Counted from the stretch's first letter, positions 8,658-18,039 are shown. The stretch: 64,000 bases of DNA from Curvibacter microcysteis (GCF_028649435.1 NZ_JAQSIN010000001.1), one strand, 5' to 3'. Numbers and translations are program-made. The notes: generated from the letters alone by a model not told the origin.

Positions 8658-11600
8658 ATGAGCCCCACCGACCTTGACTTGCCCACCCCCGCCGCCGAGG
8701 CCCAGCCCCCGCTGCAGGCGCTGGACCCGCTGACCCTGCCCTGGCAGGGCCTGCAGGTAATCGAGGCTTCGGCCGGCACGGGCAAGACCTGGACCCTGGC
8801 GGCGCTCTATGTGCGCCTGGTGCTGGGCCACCAGGCCGAGGGCCTGCACACCGAGCGCGGCTTGTTCCCGCCGCAAATCCTGGTCATGACCTTCACCGAC
8901 GCGGCCACCGCCGAGCTGCGCGGCCGCGTGCGCGCCCGCCTGGCCCAGGCCGCGCGCTACTTCGCCGAGCGGCCCGAAGGCGAGGCCGAGGCCGACCCCT
9001 TTTTGCAAAAGCTGCGCGCCCAGATCGAGCCCGCGCGCTGGCCCGAGTGCGCGCGCCGCCTGGACCTGGCCGCGCAGTGGATGGACGACGCCGCCATCTT
9101 CACCATCCACGGCTGGAGCCACCGCATGCTGAGCCAGCACGCCTTCGACAGCGCCAGCCTGTTTGAGCAGGCCCGGGTCGAAGACGGGGCCCAGCTGCAG
9201 CTGGCGGCCGCGCAAGACTACTGGCGCCGCTGGTGCTACCCGCTGGCAGTGGGCGACCTGGACGCGCTGACCCCGCTGGGCCGCGACCCGGCCGAGCTGC
9301 TGCAGCGCCTGACGCCCCTGTGGGCCCAGGCCGAGCGCAGCCCGCAAGCCGCCTTGGCGGCCCAGGAGCCCTTGCAAAACCCCGACCAGTTGGTGTCCCA
9401 ATGGCGCCAATGGCAGCAGCGCCACGAGGCCTTGCTGGCCCAGGCGCGTGCCGCCTGGACGCCCGACTGGCTGCAGGCCCTGGGCGACGCCGCCGCGCGC
9501 AAAACCCTTAAGAACTACCGCCCCGACTGGCTGGCCGGCTGGCTCACGGCCATGGGCCGCTGGACCGAGGGCGAGGCCGCCAAGCTCGAACTGCTGGAGC
9601 GCTTCAGCCTCAGCCGCCTGCGCGAGCGCGGCTGGCCCGCTGCCGAGGCGCACCCCGTCACCGCGCTGCTGGACGACTTGTGCGACCACCTGCGCGTGGC
9701 GCCCGACATCGGCCCGGCCTGGCTGGCCCATGCCGCCCAGCACATTGGCGCGGCCTACCAGGCCGCCAAGGCGCGCTTGGCGCAGTTTGATTTCTCCGAC
9801 CTGCTGCAGCGCCTGTACCAGGCCCTGCAAGCGCCCGACGGGCGCCTCGCCGCCGCCATCCGGGCCCAGTTCCCGGTGGCGCTGGTGGACGAGTTCCAGG
9901 ACACCGACCCCTGGCAGTACGGCGCGCTCTGGCGCATCTACGGTGGGCCCGACGGGCAGGGCACGGGCCTGATCATGATTGGCGACCCCAAGCAGGCCAT
10001 TTACAGCTTCCGCGGCGCCGACCTGGCCACCTACCTCAGCGCGCGCAGCCAGGCCCAGGCCGTGCACACCTTGTCGGGCAATTTCCGCTCCAGCGCGGGC
10101 GCGGTGGCCGCCGTCAACCACGTGTTCGCCCAGGCCGTGCAGCCCTTTGGCCCCTTGCCCTTCGAGCCGGTGCAGGCCTGCAACCCCCATGTGCAGGCGC
10201 TGCAGGTGGGCGGCCAGCCCCAGCCCGCGCTCACCGTGTGGCGCCAGGGGCGTGACAAACCGGCCTCCAAATCGGCCTACCTCCGCGACATGGCCGCGCT
10301 GTTTGCCTCGCAAATGGTGGCCTTGCTCAACCAGGGCGCGGCCCAGCCTGCCCAGATGGCGGTGCTGGTGCGCAATGGCTTGGAGGCCCAGGCCATCCGC
10401 AGCGAACTGGCCGCGCGCGGCGTGCGCAGCGTGTACCTGTCCGACCGCGACAGCGTGTACGCCACGGCCGAAGCGCAAGACCTGTGGCGCCTGCTCTGTG
10501 CCGTGGCCCAGCCGCGCTCGGCCAGCGCGCTCAAGGCCGCGTTGCTGACCCGGCTGTGGGGCCTGAGCTGGCCCGAGCTGGAGCGCCTGCTGCACGACGA
10601 AGACGCCTGGGACGCCCTGGTCGACCAGTTCCATGGCTGGCAAAAAATCTGGCAGCAGCAAGGCCTGCTGCCCATGCTGCACCACTGGCTGCACGCGCTG
10701 GGCGTGCCGCGCCGCCTGCTGGCGCCCGGGGCCGAGCAAGGCGAGCGCCGCCTGAGCAACCTGCTGCACCTGGGCGACCTGTTGCAAGCCGCCAGCCAGG
10801 GCCTGCAAGGGGAGGGCGCCTTGCTGCGCTACCTCGAGCAGCAACTGCAAAAGCCCAGCGCCAGCGGCGAGGCGGCCCAGACCCGGCTGGAGAGCGATGC
10901 CGTGCTGGTGCAGGTCATCACCATGCACAAGTCCAAGGGCTTGCAGTACCCGCTGGTGTTCCTGCCCTTTGTCTGTGGCTACCGCGCCGAAGACACGGCG
11001 AATGGCCGCGACGACGCCCAGCGCCTGGCCGAAGACGTGCGCCTGCTCTACGTGGCCCTGACGCGCGCCGAGCAAGCCCTGTGGCTGGGCGTGGCCCCGC
11101 TGGCGGGTGACCTGGACGGCAAGACGCCCCAGGTGATGAGCGCCTTCTCGCGCCTGCTGGGCCGCCAGGGCCCGGACGACCTGGACCCCTGCCTGCAGGC
11201 CTGGGCCCGCTGTCCCGACATCGCGGTCTTGCCCGCGCCGCCACCCGATGACCAGCGCTACCAGCCGCCCGCCCAGGCCAGCCAGCCGCAGGCCGCCCTG
11301 CAGCCCCAGCGCCGCGCCAGCCGCCCCTGGTGGACGGCCAGCTTCAGTGCACTGACCCGCGAACTGGGCGAGCGGCCCGAGGCGCCTGGCAGCGGGCAAA
11401 GCCCCTTGTCCGAGCGTGACGAGCGCCTGGACGACGCCCTGACCGACAACCGCGACACGCCCGAAGCCACGCCCGAGGACGAGGCCGTGGCCCCGGGCTG
11501 GAACAGCTTCCCGGCCGGCAGCCGCTACGGCACCCTGCTGCACGACCTGCTGGAGTGGCAGGCCGGCCAGGGCTGGCCCGCCGCGCAGCCGCTGCCCGCG

Positions 11601-12284
11601 CCCGCCGAGCCCGGCGCTGCCGGGCTGCAGGACCCGCGCCAGGCCGACTGGTTGGCCTTGCTGCAACGCCAGGCCGCCGCGCTGCAACTCGACGAGGCCC
11701 AGACCACCCAGTTGGGTGACTGGGTGGGGCAGATCCTGCGCAGCCCGCTGCACTGGCCCGGGGCCGAACAGCCCCTGGTGCTGGGCCAACTGGCCGCGAC
11801 CGATTTCTGGGCTGAAATGAACTTCAGCCTGCCCGTGCGCGGCCTGCCCACAGCGGCGCTGGACGCGCTGATCAGCGCCCAGGTCCTGCCCGGCCTGCCA
11901 CGCCCCAGCTTGCTGCCGCGCCAGCTCGAAGGCATGCTGACGGGCTTCATGGACTTGGTGCTGCTGCACGAGGGCCGCTACCACGTGCTGGACTACAAAT
12001 CCAACCGCCTGCCCGACTACCGCGCCGCGACCCTGGCCCAGGCCGTGCTGGCGCACCGCTACGACGTGCAGTACAGCCTGTACCTGCTGGCCTTGCACCG
12101 CCTGCTCAAGTCGCGCCTGCCCGACTACCAACCCGAGCAGCACCTGGGCGGCGCCATCTACCTGTTCGCGCGCGGCACCGACCAGCTGGGGCAGGGCGTG
12201 TTCTACGAGCGCCCGCCCGTGGCCTTGATCGAAGCCCTGGACCAGGCCTTCAGCGGCCACCGCACTCAGGAGGCCCTGGCATGA
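8658..12284 (+). CDS. recB: Exodeoxyribonuclease V subunit beta (RecB helicase-nuclease)
   Basis: This 1208-residue RecB is the 3'-5' SF1A helicase and the only nuclease of RecBCD. Walker A is at residues 36-44 (EASAGTGKT). Helicase motif II appears as VDEFQDTDPWQY and motif IV/V region as VITMHKSKGLQYPLVFLP. The C-terminal RecB-family nuclease domain keeps its metal and catalytic residues: H962 (GTLLHDLLEW), D1099 (GFMDLVLL), D1112 and K1114 (LDYKSN), equivalent to H956, D1067, D1080 and K1082 of E. coli. Start choice is uncertain: an in-frame GTG at 8604 also exists and neither has a strong ribosome-binding site. It overlaps recD by 4 bp. Confidence 0.95.
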   Translation: MSPTDLDLPTPAAEAQPPLQALDPLTLPWQGLQVIEASAGTGKTWTLAALYVRLVLGHQAEGLHTERGLFPPQILVMTFTDAATAELRGRVRARLAQAARYFAERPEGEAEADPFLQKLRAQIEPARWPECARRLDLAAQWMDDAAIFTIHGWSHRMLSQHAFDSASLFEQARVEDGAQLQLAAAQDYWRRWCYPLAVGDLDALTPLGRDPAELLQRLTPLWAQAERSPQAALAAQEPLQNPDQLVSQWRQWQQRHEALLAQARAAWTPDWLQALGDAAARKTLKNYRPDWLAGWLTAMGRWTEGEAAKLELLERFSLSRLRERGWPAAEAHPVTALLDDLCDHLRVAPDIGPAWLAHAAQHIGAAYQAAKARLAQFDFSDLLQRLYQALQAPDGRLAAAIRAQFPVALVDEFQDTDPWQYGALWRIYGGPDGQGTGLIMIGDPKQAIYSFRGADLATYLSARSQAQAVHTLSGNFRSSAGAVAAVNHVFAQAVQPFGPLPFEPVQACNPHVQALQVGGQPQPALTVWRQGRDKPASKSAYLRDMAALFASQMVALLNQGAAQPAQMAVLVRNGLEAQAIRSELAARGVRSVYLSDRDSVYATAEAQDLWRLLCAVAQPRSASALKAALLTRLWGLSWPELERLLHDEDAWDALVDQFHGWQKIWQQQGLLPMLHHWLHALGVPRRLLAPGAEQGERRLSNLLHLGDLLQAASQGLQGEGALLRYLEQQLQKPSASGEAAQTRLESDAVLVQVITMHKSKGLQYPLVFLPFVCGYRAEDTANGRDDAQRLAEDVRLLYVALTRAEQALWLGVAPLAGDLDGKTPQVMSAFSRLLGRQGPDDLDPCLQAWARCPDIAVLPAPPPDDQRYQPPAQASQPQAALQPQRRASRPWWTASFSALTRELGERPEAPGSGQSPLSERDERLDDALTDNRDTPEATPEDEAVAPGWNSFPAGSRYGTLLHDLLEWQAGQGWPAAQPLPAPAEPGAAGLQDPRQADWLALLQRQAAALQLDEAQTTQLGDWVGQILRSPLHWPGAEQPLVLGQLAATDFWAEMNFSLPVRGLPTAALDALISAQVLPGLPRPSLLPRQLEGMLTGFMDLVLLHEGRYHVLDYKSNRLPDYRAATLAQAVLAHRYDVQYSLYLLALHRLLKSRLPDYQPEQHLGGAIYLFARGTDQLGQGVFYERPPVALIEALDQAFSGHRTQEALA

Positions 12285-14236
12285 GCCGCAGCCCCACACC
12301 ACCGACCCAGCTCGACTGGCTCAGCCTGCCGCCCGACGACGCCCTGGCCCCCGAGGCCACGGCGCCCGCCGCCGTGCCCTGGCCTTGGCACATCCCCGAG
12401 GCCGACTCCCCCTTGAGCACCCTGGACCGCGCCCTGGCGCGCTTTCTGCAGGACGCCCAACCCAGCACCGAGCCGCGCCACGCCTGGCTGGCCGCCCTGG
12501 TCAGCCACCAGTTTGGCCGTGGCCACGCCTGCCTGGACCTGGACGCGCTGGCCAGCCAACCGGCCGCCACCTTGGGCTGGGAGCCCGCCGCCCTGCAAGG
12601 CCTGCCCTCCGCGCTGGGCCGGGCCGCCGACGACCTGCCTTGGTGCGGCACCCCGGGCAGCCCCCTGGTGCGCGAGGGCCAGCGCCTGTACCTGCGCCGC
12701 AACTGGCAGGCCGAGCAGCAGATCCGGGACTCCATCGCCGCCCGCCTGACCTTGCCGCCACTGGCGCCGGCGGGCCTGGCCTCGGCCCTCAACCAGCTGT
12801 TCGCCCCGGACCCGCTGGTGCCCGGGCCGGACTGGCAAAAAGTGGCTTGCGCGCTGGCGGCGCGCCAGCGCTTCACCCTGATCACCGGTGGCCCCGGTAC
12901 CGGCAAGACCACCACCGTGGTGCGCCTGCTGGCGCTGCTGCAGGACAACGCGCGGCACAGCCCTCAGCGGCGTGGCCAGCCCTTGCGCATTGCGCTGGCC
13001 GCCCCCACGGGCAAGGCGGCGGCGCGGCTGGCCGAGTCCATTGCCTCGGCGGTGCAGCGCCTGCCGGCGCCTTTGCAGGCCGACATCCCCGAGCAGGCCC
13101 AGACCCTGCACAAGCTGCTGCAGGTGCGCCCGGGGGCCGGGCACCAGCCGCCGCCCGAGCTGGCGCTGGACTTGATCGTGGTGGACGAGGCCTCGATGAT
13201 CGACCTCGACATGATGGCCCGCCTCCTGGCCGCGGTGCCGCCCAATGCCGGCGTCATCCTGCTGGGCGACAAGGACCAGCTGGCCTCGGTCGAGGCCGGG
13301 GCGGTCATGGGCCAGCTCTGCGAAGGGGCGGACGCGGGCGGCTACAGCGCCGACACCGTGGCCTGGCTGCAGTCGGTGGCCGAGGTCGACGTGTCACCCT
13401 ACCAGGGTGCGGGCGGCGCGTTGGCCCAGCAAACCGTGATGCTGCGCTTCAGCCGGCGCTTTGCCGGTGACAGCGAGATCGGCCAATGGGCCAGCGCCGT
13501 CAACCAGGGCCAGATGGCCCAGGTGCAGGCCTTGTGGCGGCGCAGCCCGCGCGCCACGGCGGCGGCCAGTGCCTCGGTGGACCGCCTGGAGCCCACCCAG
13601 GCCCACGACCCCGCCCTGGCCTCGATCTGGCAGCGCGGCTGGTCGGCCTGGCGCGCCTGGCTGAGCGCGGTCACCGCGTCGGCTGCGGCCGTGGACGACG
13701 CCCAGGCCATGCAGGCCCTGGCGGCCTTCAACCGGTTTCAGGTGTTGTGCGCGGTGCGCGAGGGGGCTTGGGGCGTGGACGGCCTGAACCGCCGCATCGC
13801 CCAGGCCCTGGGCCTGCCCACCGAGGGCTGGTACGCGGGCCGCCCGGTGATGGTCACGCGCAACGACTACTCGCTGCAGCTCATGAACGGTGACGTTGGC
13901 CTGTGCCTGCCGCATGCCAAGGGCTTGCGCGTGGCTTTTGCCGACGGCCATGGCGGGGTGCGCTGGGTGCAGCCCTCGCGGCTGGACGCGGTGGAGAGCG
14001 TGTTCGCCATGACGGTGCACAAATCGCAGGGCTCGGAGTTCGAGCATGTGGCCCTGGTGCTGCCCGAGCTGCCGGTGGCGGTGCTCACGCGCGAGCTGCT
14101 CTACACCGGCATCACGCGCGCCAAAAGCCGGCTCACCCTGGTGGTGCCGGCCACGCCCGCGCTGTGGCGCGCGGTCGAGAAAAAAGTGGTGCGCAGCGGG
14201 GGCCTGGGGGCCGCCGCCCGGCCGGCCGCCAGCTGA
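12281..14236 (+). CDS. recD: Exodeoxyribonuclease V subunit alpha (RecD helicase)
   Basis: This 651-residue RecD is the 5'-3' SF1B motor of RecBCD. Walker A is at about residues 203-210 (GGPGTGKT), Walker B reads LIVVDEASMIDLDMM, and the C-terminal UvrD-like motif is AMTVHKSQGSEFEHVALVLP. The protein is slightly longer than the E. coli homologue (608 residues) because of an Ala-rich insertion around residues 410-460. The start ATG overlaps the recB stop (ATGA), indicating coupled translation of recB and recD. Confidence 0.95.
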   Translation: MSRSPTPPTQLDWLSLPPDDALAPEATAPAAVPWPWHIPEADSPLSTLDRALARFLQDAQPSTEPRHAWLAALVSHQFGRGHACLDLDALASQPAATLGWEPAALQGLPSALGRAADDLPWCGTPGSPLVREGQRLYLRRNWQAEQQIRDSIAARLTLPPLAPAGLASALNQLFAPDPLVPGPDWQKVACALAARQRFTLITGGPGTGKTTTVVRLLALLQDNARHSPQRRGQPLRIALAAPTGKAAARLAESIASAVQRLPAPLQADIPEQAQTLHKLLQVRPGAGHQPPPELALDLIVVDEASMIDLDMMARLLAAVPPNAGVILLGDKDQLASVEAGAVMGQLCEGADAGGYSADTVAWLQSVAEVDVSPYQGAGGALAQQTVMLRFSRRFAGDSEIGQWASAVNQGQMAQVQALWRRSPRATAAASASVDRLEPTQAHDPALASIWQRGWSAWRAWLSAVTASAAAVDDAQAMQALAAFNRFQVLCAVREGAWGVDGLNRRIAQALGLPTEGWYAGRPVMVTRNDYSLQLMNGDVGLCLPHAKGLRVAFADGHGGVRWVQPSRLDAVESVFAMTVHKSQGSEFEHVALVLPELPVAVLTRELLYTGITRAKSRLTLVVPATPALWRAVEKKVVRSGGLGAAARPAAS

Positions 14237-14272
14237 GCTGGGCCGGGCCGGGCTGAGCCCTTTGATCCCGCC

Positions 14273-14515
14273 TCAGGGCTTGGGCGCGCGCAAGGCGTTG
14301 TCGAGCTGGTCGACCAGCTCGGACCAGTCGGCGTCCTGCTGCCACTGCTGGCGCAAAAAGCCGGCCTGGGCCGGGGTCCAGAAGGGCGCCTCAGGCAGGC
14401 TCAGCTCGGCTGCCAGCGGGTTGTGCTGGTGGATGAAGTGCTGGATCTGCTCGGCCGAGGCTGGCAGGCCCAGTTGCTCAAACAGGTCGTGGAAGCGCGG
14501 GTGGGTGTTGTCCAT
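14273..14515 (-). CDS. DUF2789 family protein
   Basis: This is an 80-residue small acidic cytoplasmic protein. The sequence (FHDLFEQLGLPASAEQIQHF; LPEAPFWTPAQAGFLRQQW; DADWSELVDQLD) matches the DUF2789 family found in beta- and gammaproteobacteria, whose function is unknown. The start at 14515 follows the family N terminus; an upstream in-frame extension is low-complexity and was rejected. It converges with recD, with 36 bp between stops. Confidence 0.8.
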   Translation of the reverse strand: MDNTHPRFHDLFEQLGLPASAEQIQHFIHQHNPLAAELSLPEAPFWTPAQAGFLRQQWQQDADWSELVDQLDNALRAPKP

Positions 14516-14597
14516 GGTGGGAGGGCGCCAGGGCGCTGGTAACGTGACGAAGCACCCGAGGCTAACCCAAACCACATCGGACTGCACGACAGCGCCT

Positions 14598-14819
14598 TCA
14601 GGTCTTGGGCACGGCTGCGGCCTCCAGCGCCGCCATCGAATGGCGCCGCGCGATGCTGGCGTGGGCGTCGGCCTGGTAGCGGTCGCCCGACTCGTACAAC
14701 AGGGCCGCTGCGCGGTGGTGTTTGGTGGCTTTGTCATGCAAATCGGCGGCTTTGCGTTGCATGCGTTCCAGGGCGATTTCGCCAGCTTCTTCGCTCAGGC
14801 GCGGGAGTTTGAGGATCAT
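14598..14819 (-). CDS. Hypothetical small helical protein
   Basis: This 73-residue protein has no recognised family. It is predicted all-helical, charged and Ala-rich (EALAALERMQRK-type heptads; KATKHHRAAALLYESGDRYQ), which would suit a TPR-like or coiled helical hairpin. An AGGAG site lies 7 nt upstream of the ATG. It is probably cotranscribed with the DUF2789 gene 82 bp downstream. Confidence 0.6.
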   Translation of the reverse strand: MILKLPRLSEEAGEIALERMQRKAADLHDKATKHHRAAALLYESGDRYQADAHASIARRHSMAALEAAAVPKT

Positions 14820-14916
14820 CTTGGGCTCCTAAGGAGGGACAGGGGGCAGAGGGCGCGGTCGGATCAACCGCAGCCCTCAGCGTGCCGGTGGCCGGCGCCG
14901 GGGTCTGTCTGTTGCC

Positions 14917-15693
14917 TCACCAAGCCGAGGCTTGGCTCGCCGAGCTGGGGACTGGCTCGGCCGCATGGGCTGGACCGGGCGTGGTCGCCTCTGTCGGCTG
15001 GCGGCGCGGGCCCTGGCTGAGCTGCTGCAGCACAGCCAGGTTCAGCACCTGGATGTCGCGCCGCTGCACGCGCAGCACGCCGCTTTGGTCCAGGCGCGAA
15101 AACAGGCGGCTGATGGTCTCCACGGTCAGGCCCAGGTAGCTGCCAATGTCCTCCCGCGACATGCGCAGGCTGATGCGCGAGGCCGAAAAGCCCTGTCGGC
15201 GCAGGCGCAGCCCCAGGTCCAGCAAAAAGCTCGCCAGCCGCCCCGAGGCTGGTGTGCTGCCCAGCATGAAGACCAGCTGCTGCGTCTGGGCCAGGGCATC
15301 GCACAAGGTCTGTTGCCACTGCGCTTGCTGGCTGGGGTCACGCCAGGGGGCGTTGGGCAGCAACCAGACCACGCTGTCTTCCAGGGCCAGGGCCTCGCAG
15401 GCATGGCTGGGGCGGCCCAGGCCGTCCAAGCCCAGCAGCTCGCCGGGCAGGTGAAAGCCCATCACTTGCTGGCGCCCCTCGGGCCCGAGCCAGACACTTT
15501 TGAAGCTGCCGACCTGGACCCGAAACAGGTGGCTGAAGGGGTCGCCCCAGCGGTACAAGACCTCCCCCCGGCGGACCGAGCGCAAGGCCACGGGCCGGGC
15601 TGAGCCGGGCGGGAGCAGGGTCTCGATCGCGGGGCTCAGTCCCGGGCAGGGGCGGCTCGGGGCAGGGTGGCGCAGCAGGGGACTTGGGGTCAT
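14917..15693 (-). CDS. Crp/Fnr-family regulator, FNR-like but without iron-sulfur cysteines
   Basis: This 258-residue transcription factor has a cNMP-type sensor barrel (about residues 35-125; LPGELLGLDGLG), a dimer helix and a C-terminal winged helix (SREDIGSYLGLTVETISRL, about 178-196). The recognition helix keeps E-x-x-S-R, the FNR residues that read TTGAT half-sites. The FNR N-terminal cysteine cluster is missing: only one cysteine (about residue 16) lies in that part. The position of E. coli C122 is tryptophan (SVVWLL). It therefore probably does not bind a [4Fe-4S] cluster and may be a FixK-like or effector-free relative. It diverges from the Spy-like gene, 265 bp away. Confidence 0.85.
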   Translation of the reverse strand: MTPSPLLRHPAPSRPCPGLSPAIETLLPPGSARPVALRSVRRGEVLYRWGDPFSHLFRVQVGSFKSVWLGPEGRQQVMGFHLPGELLGLDGLGRPSHACEALALEDSVVWLLPNAPWRDPSQQAQWQQTLCDALAQTQQLVFMLGSTPASGRLASFLLDLGLRLRRQGFSASRISLRMSREDIGSYLGLTVETISRLFSRLDQSGVLRVQRRDIQVLNLAVLQQLSQGPRRQPTEATTPGPAHAAEPVPSSASQASAW

Positions 15694-15958
15694 GTCGGGG
15701 CTTTCAGGCGAGGGCGCTGGGACGGGACGGCAAAGCCCACCTCAGGCCCGCCACCGCGATCCGATGCTGCGAGGCGCTTGCGGCCCGGTCTGTGCGCTGC
15801 CTCACCCAGTGGCGGGTTCGGGGGCGGCGCAGGGCGCTTGCGTCCTTCAGCGCACAGACCTGCGCTGTGGCGCTGGGCTCAATCGGTTGGGGGCCCGCTT
15901 GGATCGGGTCCCATTGCTTCTCAGCCTCTATGCCGCTTTGGCGGCCGAAAGAACAGCC

Positions 15959-16522
15959 ATGCCCTTTGAGCACACTGCAAGCCCCCGGGCTGCCTGGCGT
16001 CCAGCCCTTCTGGCTTTGGTTTGTGGGTGCGCCCTCGGCGCCGCACAGGCCCAGAGCAGCCTGCCCGCTGCGCCCTCATCGGCCAACCCGGCGCCCCTGC
16101 GCGCCCAGGACCTGCCCCACGGCCTGTCCCACGGGGCGATGCACCCCGCGCCGATGCACCCAGCGGCCCTTGGCGAGGGCCCGCGCCAGCGGGTGCCCGT
16201 GGAGCAGCACATCCTGCGCCTGCATGAGCGGCTGAGCATCACCCCCGCCCAAGAACCCGCCTGGAGCGACGTGGCCCAGGCCATGCGCGAGGCAGCCTCT
16301 GAGATGGACACCGCCATGGCACGCCGAGGGGCGTTGCAGCAGGCGGGCCCGGTCTCGGCCCCCACCGCGCTGGAGGGCTACGCCAGCCTGGCCCAGGTGC
16401 ATGCCGACACGGCCCAGCACCTGGCCAACCGCTTTGGCCCGCTGTACGCCCTGATGTCGCCCGAGCAGCAGCAGCGCGCGGACCGGGTGTTCGCCCACCC
16501 CATGGCGGGAGCCCGTCGATGA
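15959..16522 (+). CDS. Periplasmic Spy/CpxP-like protein (LTXXQ type)
   Basis: This 187-residue exported protein begins with a signal peptide (about residues 1-31, hydrophobic core LLALVCGCALGAAQA). The mature part is helical and ends with LYALMSPEQQQRADRVF, a variant of the LTxxQ motif seen twice in Spy/CpxP chaperones. Before it is a His/Met/Pro-rich stretch (HGLSHGAMHPAPMHPA), which could bind metal. Such proteins are usually envelope-stress chaperones or metal-resistance factors. The next gene overlaps by 4 bp. Confidence 0.65.
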   Translation: MPFEHTASPRAAWRPALLALVCGCALGAAQAQSSLPAAPSSANPAPLRAQDLPHGLSHGAMHPAPMHPAALGEGPRQRVPVEQHILRLHERLSITPAQEPAWSDVAQAMREAASEMDTAMARRGALQQAGPVSAPTALEGYASLAQVHADTAQHLANRFGPLYALMSPEQQQRADRVFAHPMAGARR

Positions 16523-16902
16523 ACGCCTCCCCAAGCCGCGCCGGCGCCGGGCCCGCCAGGGGCACCTGGCGCATTTGCCTGCTGGGGGCGGGTTTGCTGT
16601 GCGCGGCCTGGAGTGCCCAGGCGGACATCAGCATCAGCTTGGGCCTGACGCCTTATGGCTACGTGCCTTACCCCGGGCCGGTCGCCGTCTACCCGCCGGG
16701 GCCGGGCACTGCCTATGACCCGCCCCCGGTGATCTACCTGGGCGACGGCGAATGGGGGCGGGATGGCGACCGGCTGGAGCAGGGCCGTTGGCCACAACCA
16801 CCGCCGCGCCGCGTGGGGCCGGCGCGGGCCCGGGGACACGGTCCCGGTGGCCCCGGTCCAGCCCCCCATCACCCCGGCCCCGGCGGCCCGAACCGCCGTT
16901 GA
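16519..16902 (+). CDS. Secreted Pro/Gly-rich hypothetical protein
   Basis: This 127-residue protein has an N-terminal signal peptide (LLGAGLLCAAWSAQA) followed by a short tyrosine/proline-rich segment (YGYVPYPGPVAVYPPGPG) and an Arg/Gly/Pro/His tail. It is low-complexity and fits no family I know. Its ATG overlaps the preceding Spy-like gene (ATGA), so the two are probably made together in the envelope. It also shares the general look of small secreted tail proteins paired with Spy-like proteins. Confidence 0.55.
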   Translation: MNASPSRAGAGPARGTWRICLLGAGLLCAAWSAQADISISLGLTPYGYVPYPGPVAVYPPGPGTAYDPPPVIYLGDGEWGRDGDRLEQGRWPQPPPRRVGPARARGHGPGGPGPAPHHPGPGGPNRR

Positions 16903-16920
16903 GTGGAGGCACCCTGAACC

Positions 16921-18039
16921 ATGAACCCCCACCTCCGTGAATTGCGGGCCCTGGGCCAGACCTTGTGGCTGGACGGCCTGTCGCGCGACACCCTGCGCCT
17001 GGGGCGCTTGGCGTCCTGGGTCGGCGCCCAGGCCTTGGGCGGGGTTGGCAGCCAATGGGCCGCGTGGCGGCTTGCCTTGACCGAAGGCAGCTTCTACGAC
17101 GAGGCGATTGCCGACCTGTCGCGCCGCCATGGCTCCGCCCAAGCGCTGTTCATGGCCCTGGTCTTGGCCGATGTGGGTGAGGCCGCAGACCTGCTGCGCG
17201 CCGAGTTTGACCGCAGCTCGGGCGCCACCGGTTGGGTCTCTTTGCCCCTGCCGCCCGCCCTGGCCGACGATGCCCGCGCCCTGGTGCAGGAGATGGCTTG
17301 GTGGCATCAAGCGGCCGGGCGCCCGAATGTGCTGATCCAGCTGCCGGGCACCCCCGCTGGCCTGGTGGCGCTGGAGGCCGCCACCCAGGCCGCCCTGGCG
17401 GTGCAGATGAACCACCAGTTCAGCGCGGCGCAGTGGCAGCAGGCCTGCGCGGCCCATTGGCGGGGCTTGGAGCAGCGCCAGCACGCCGGTCTGCCCCTGG
17501 CCGTGGCGGTGGTGGTGGCCGTGCCGGTGCGCGACTGGGAGGCGCTGTGCGAGCCACCGGGCAGCCCGCGCCGTTTGGGGCTGGCCGTGGCCCAGCAGGT
17601 CTACCACGCCTGGTGTGTCGCGCATGCCTCGGCGCGCTGGCAATCGCTGGCGCACGACGGCGCGCGCGCGGCGCCGCTGCTGTGGCAGTCCGGGGGCGAG
17701 GGCTGGCGCGAGTCGGTGGACTACCTGCCCGCCCTGGTCGCCCAAGGCAGCTTGCATGCGCTCAGCGGGGAGGTCTTGGACACCTGGCTGGCGCAGGGCC
17801 AGATGCTGCAGGGCGGCGCATTGGGCGAGCCGCTGGGTGAAGTCCGGCAGGTGCTGTCCCCCGAGGGGGGCTACGCCGATGCGGTGCTGGAGGCGTTTCG
17901 GCGCGAGGGCTTGGACGACGGTGCCGCGGCCGAGCGCTTTCAGCACGAGGCCCAGGCCCGCGCGCTGCGGGACTGGGACCTGATCCTGGCCGCCGTGGCC
18001 GAGAAAATGGCGCAAAGCCTGGGCGCGCCCCTCGATTGA
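16921..18039 (+). CDS. Transaldolase-family protein lacking the catalytic lysine (probable pseudoenzyme)
   Basis: This 372-residue protein aligns along its length with the bacterial transaldolase type found in actinobacteria and cyanobacteria: QTLWLDGLSR near the N terminus, TEGSFYDEAIADLSRR, RPNVLIQLPGTPAGL, and LLWQSGGEGW near the end. In active enzymes the central motif is N-V-x-I-K-x-P-A-T and the lysine forms the Schiff base. Here codon 140 is CAG (Gln). The conserved T-x-NP segment near residue 45 is G-S-Q-W, so the active-site asparagine is also gone. Dihydroxyacetone transfer is therefore unlikely. The fold call is secure; the function is unknown. It starts 18 bp after the preceding gene. 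Confidence 0.75.
   Translation: MNPHLRELRALGQTLWLDGLSRDTLRLGRLASWVGAQALGGVGSQWAAWRLALTEGSFYDEAIADLSRRHGSAQALFMALVLADVGEAADLLRAEFDRSSGATGWVSLPLPPALADDARALVQEMAWWHQAAGRPNVLIQLPGTPAGLVALEAATQAALAVQMNHQFSAAQWQQACAAHWRGLEQRQHAGLPLAVAVVVAVPVRDWEALCEPPGSPRRLGLAVAQQVYHAWCVAHASARWQSLAHDGARAAPLLWQSGGEGWRESVDYLPALVAQGSLHALSGEVLDTWLAQGQMLQGGALGEPLGEVRQVLSPEGGYADAVLEAFRREGLDDGAAAERFQHEAQARALRDWDLILAAVAEKMAQSLGAPLD

Noticed and set aside
4958..8785. Very long open frame on the minus strand opposite recC
   Set aside because: It mirrors recC codon bias in GC-rich DNA, is Gln/Gly/Arg-rich low-complexity and has no family features.
8070..12302. 1410-codon open frame on the minus strand opposite recB
   Set aside because: Antisense shadow of a high-GC gene; low-complexity composition.
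12266..13144. Minus-strand open frame opposite recD
   Set aside because: Antisense shadow; RecD motifs are on the plus strand.
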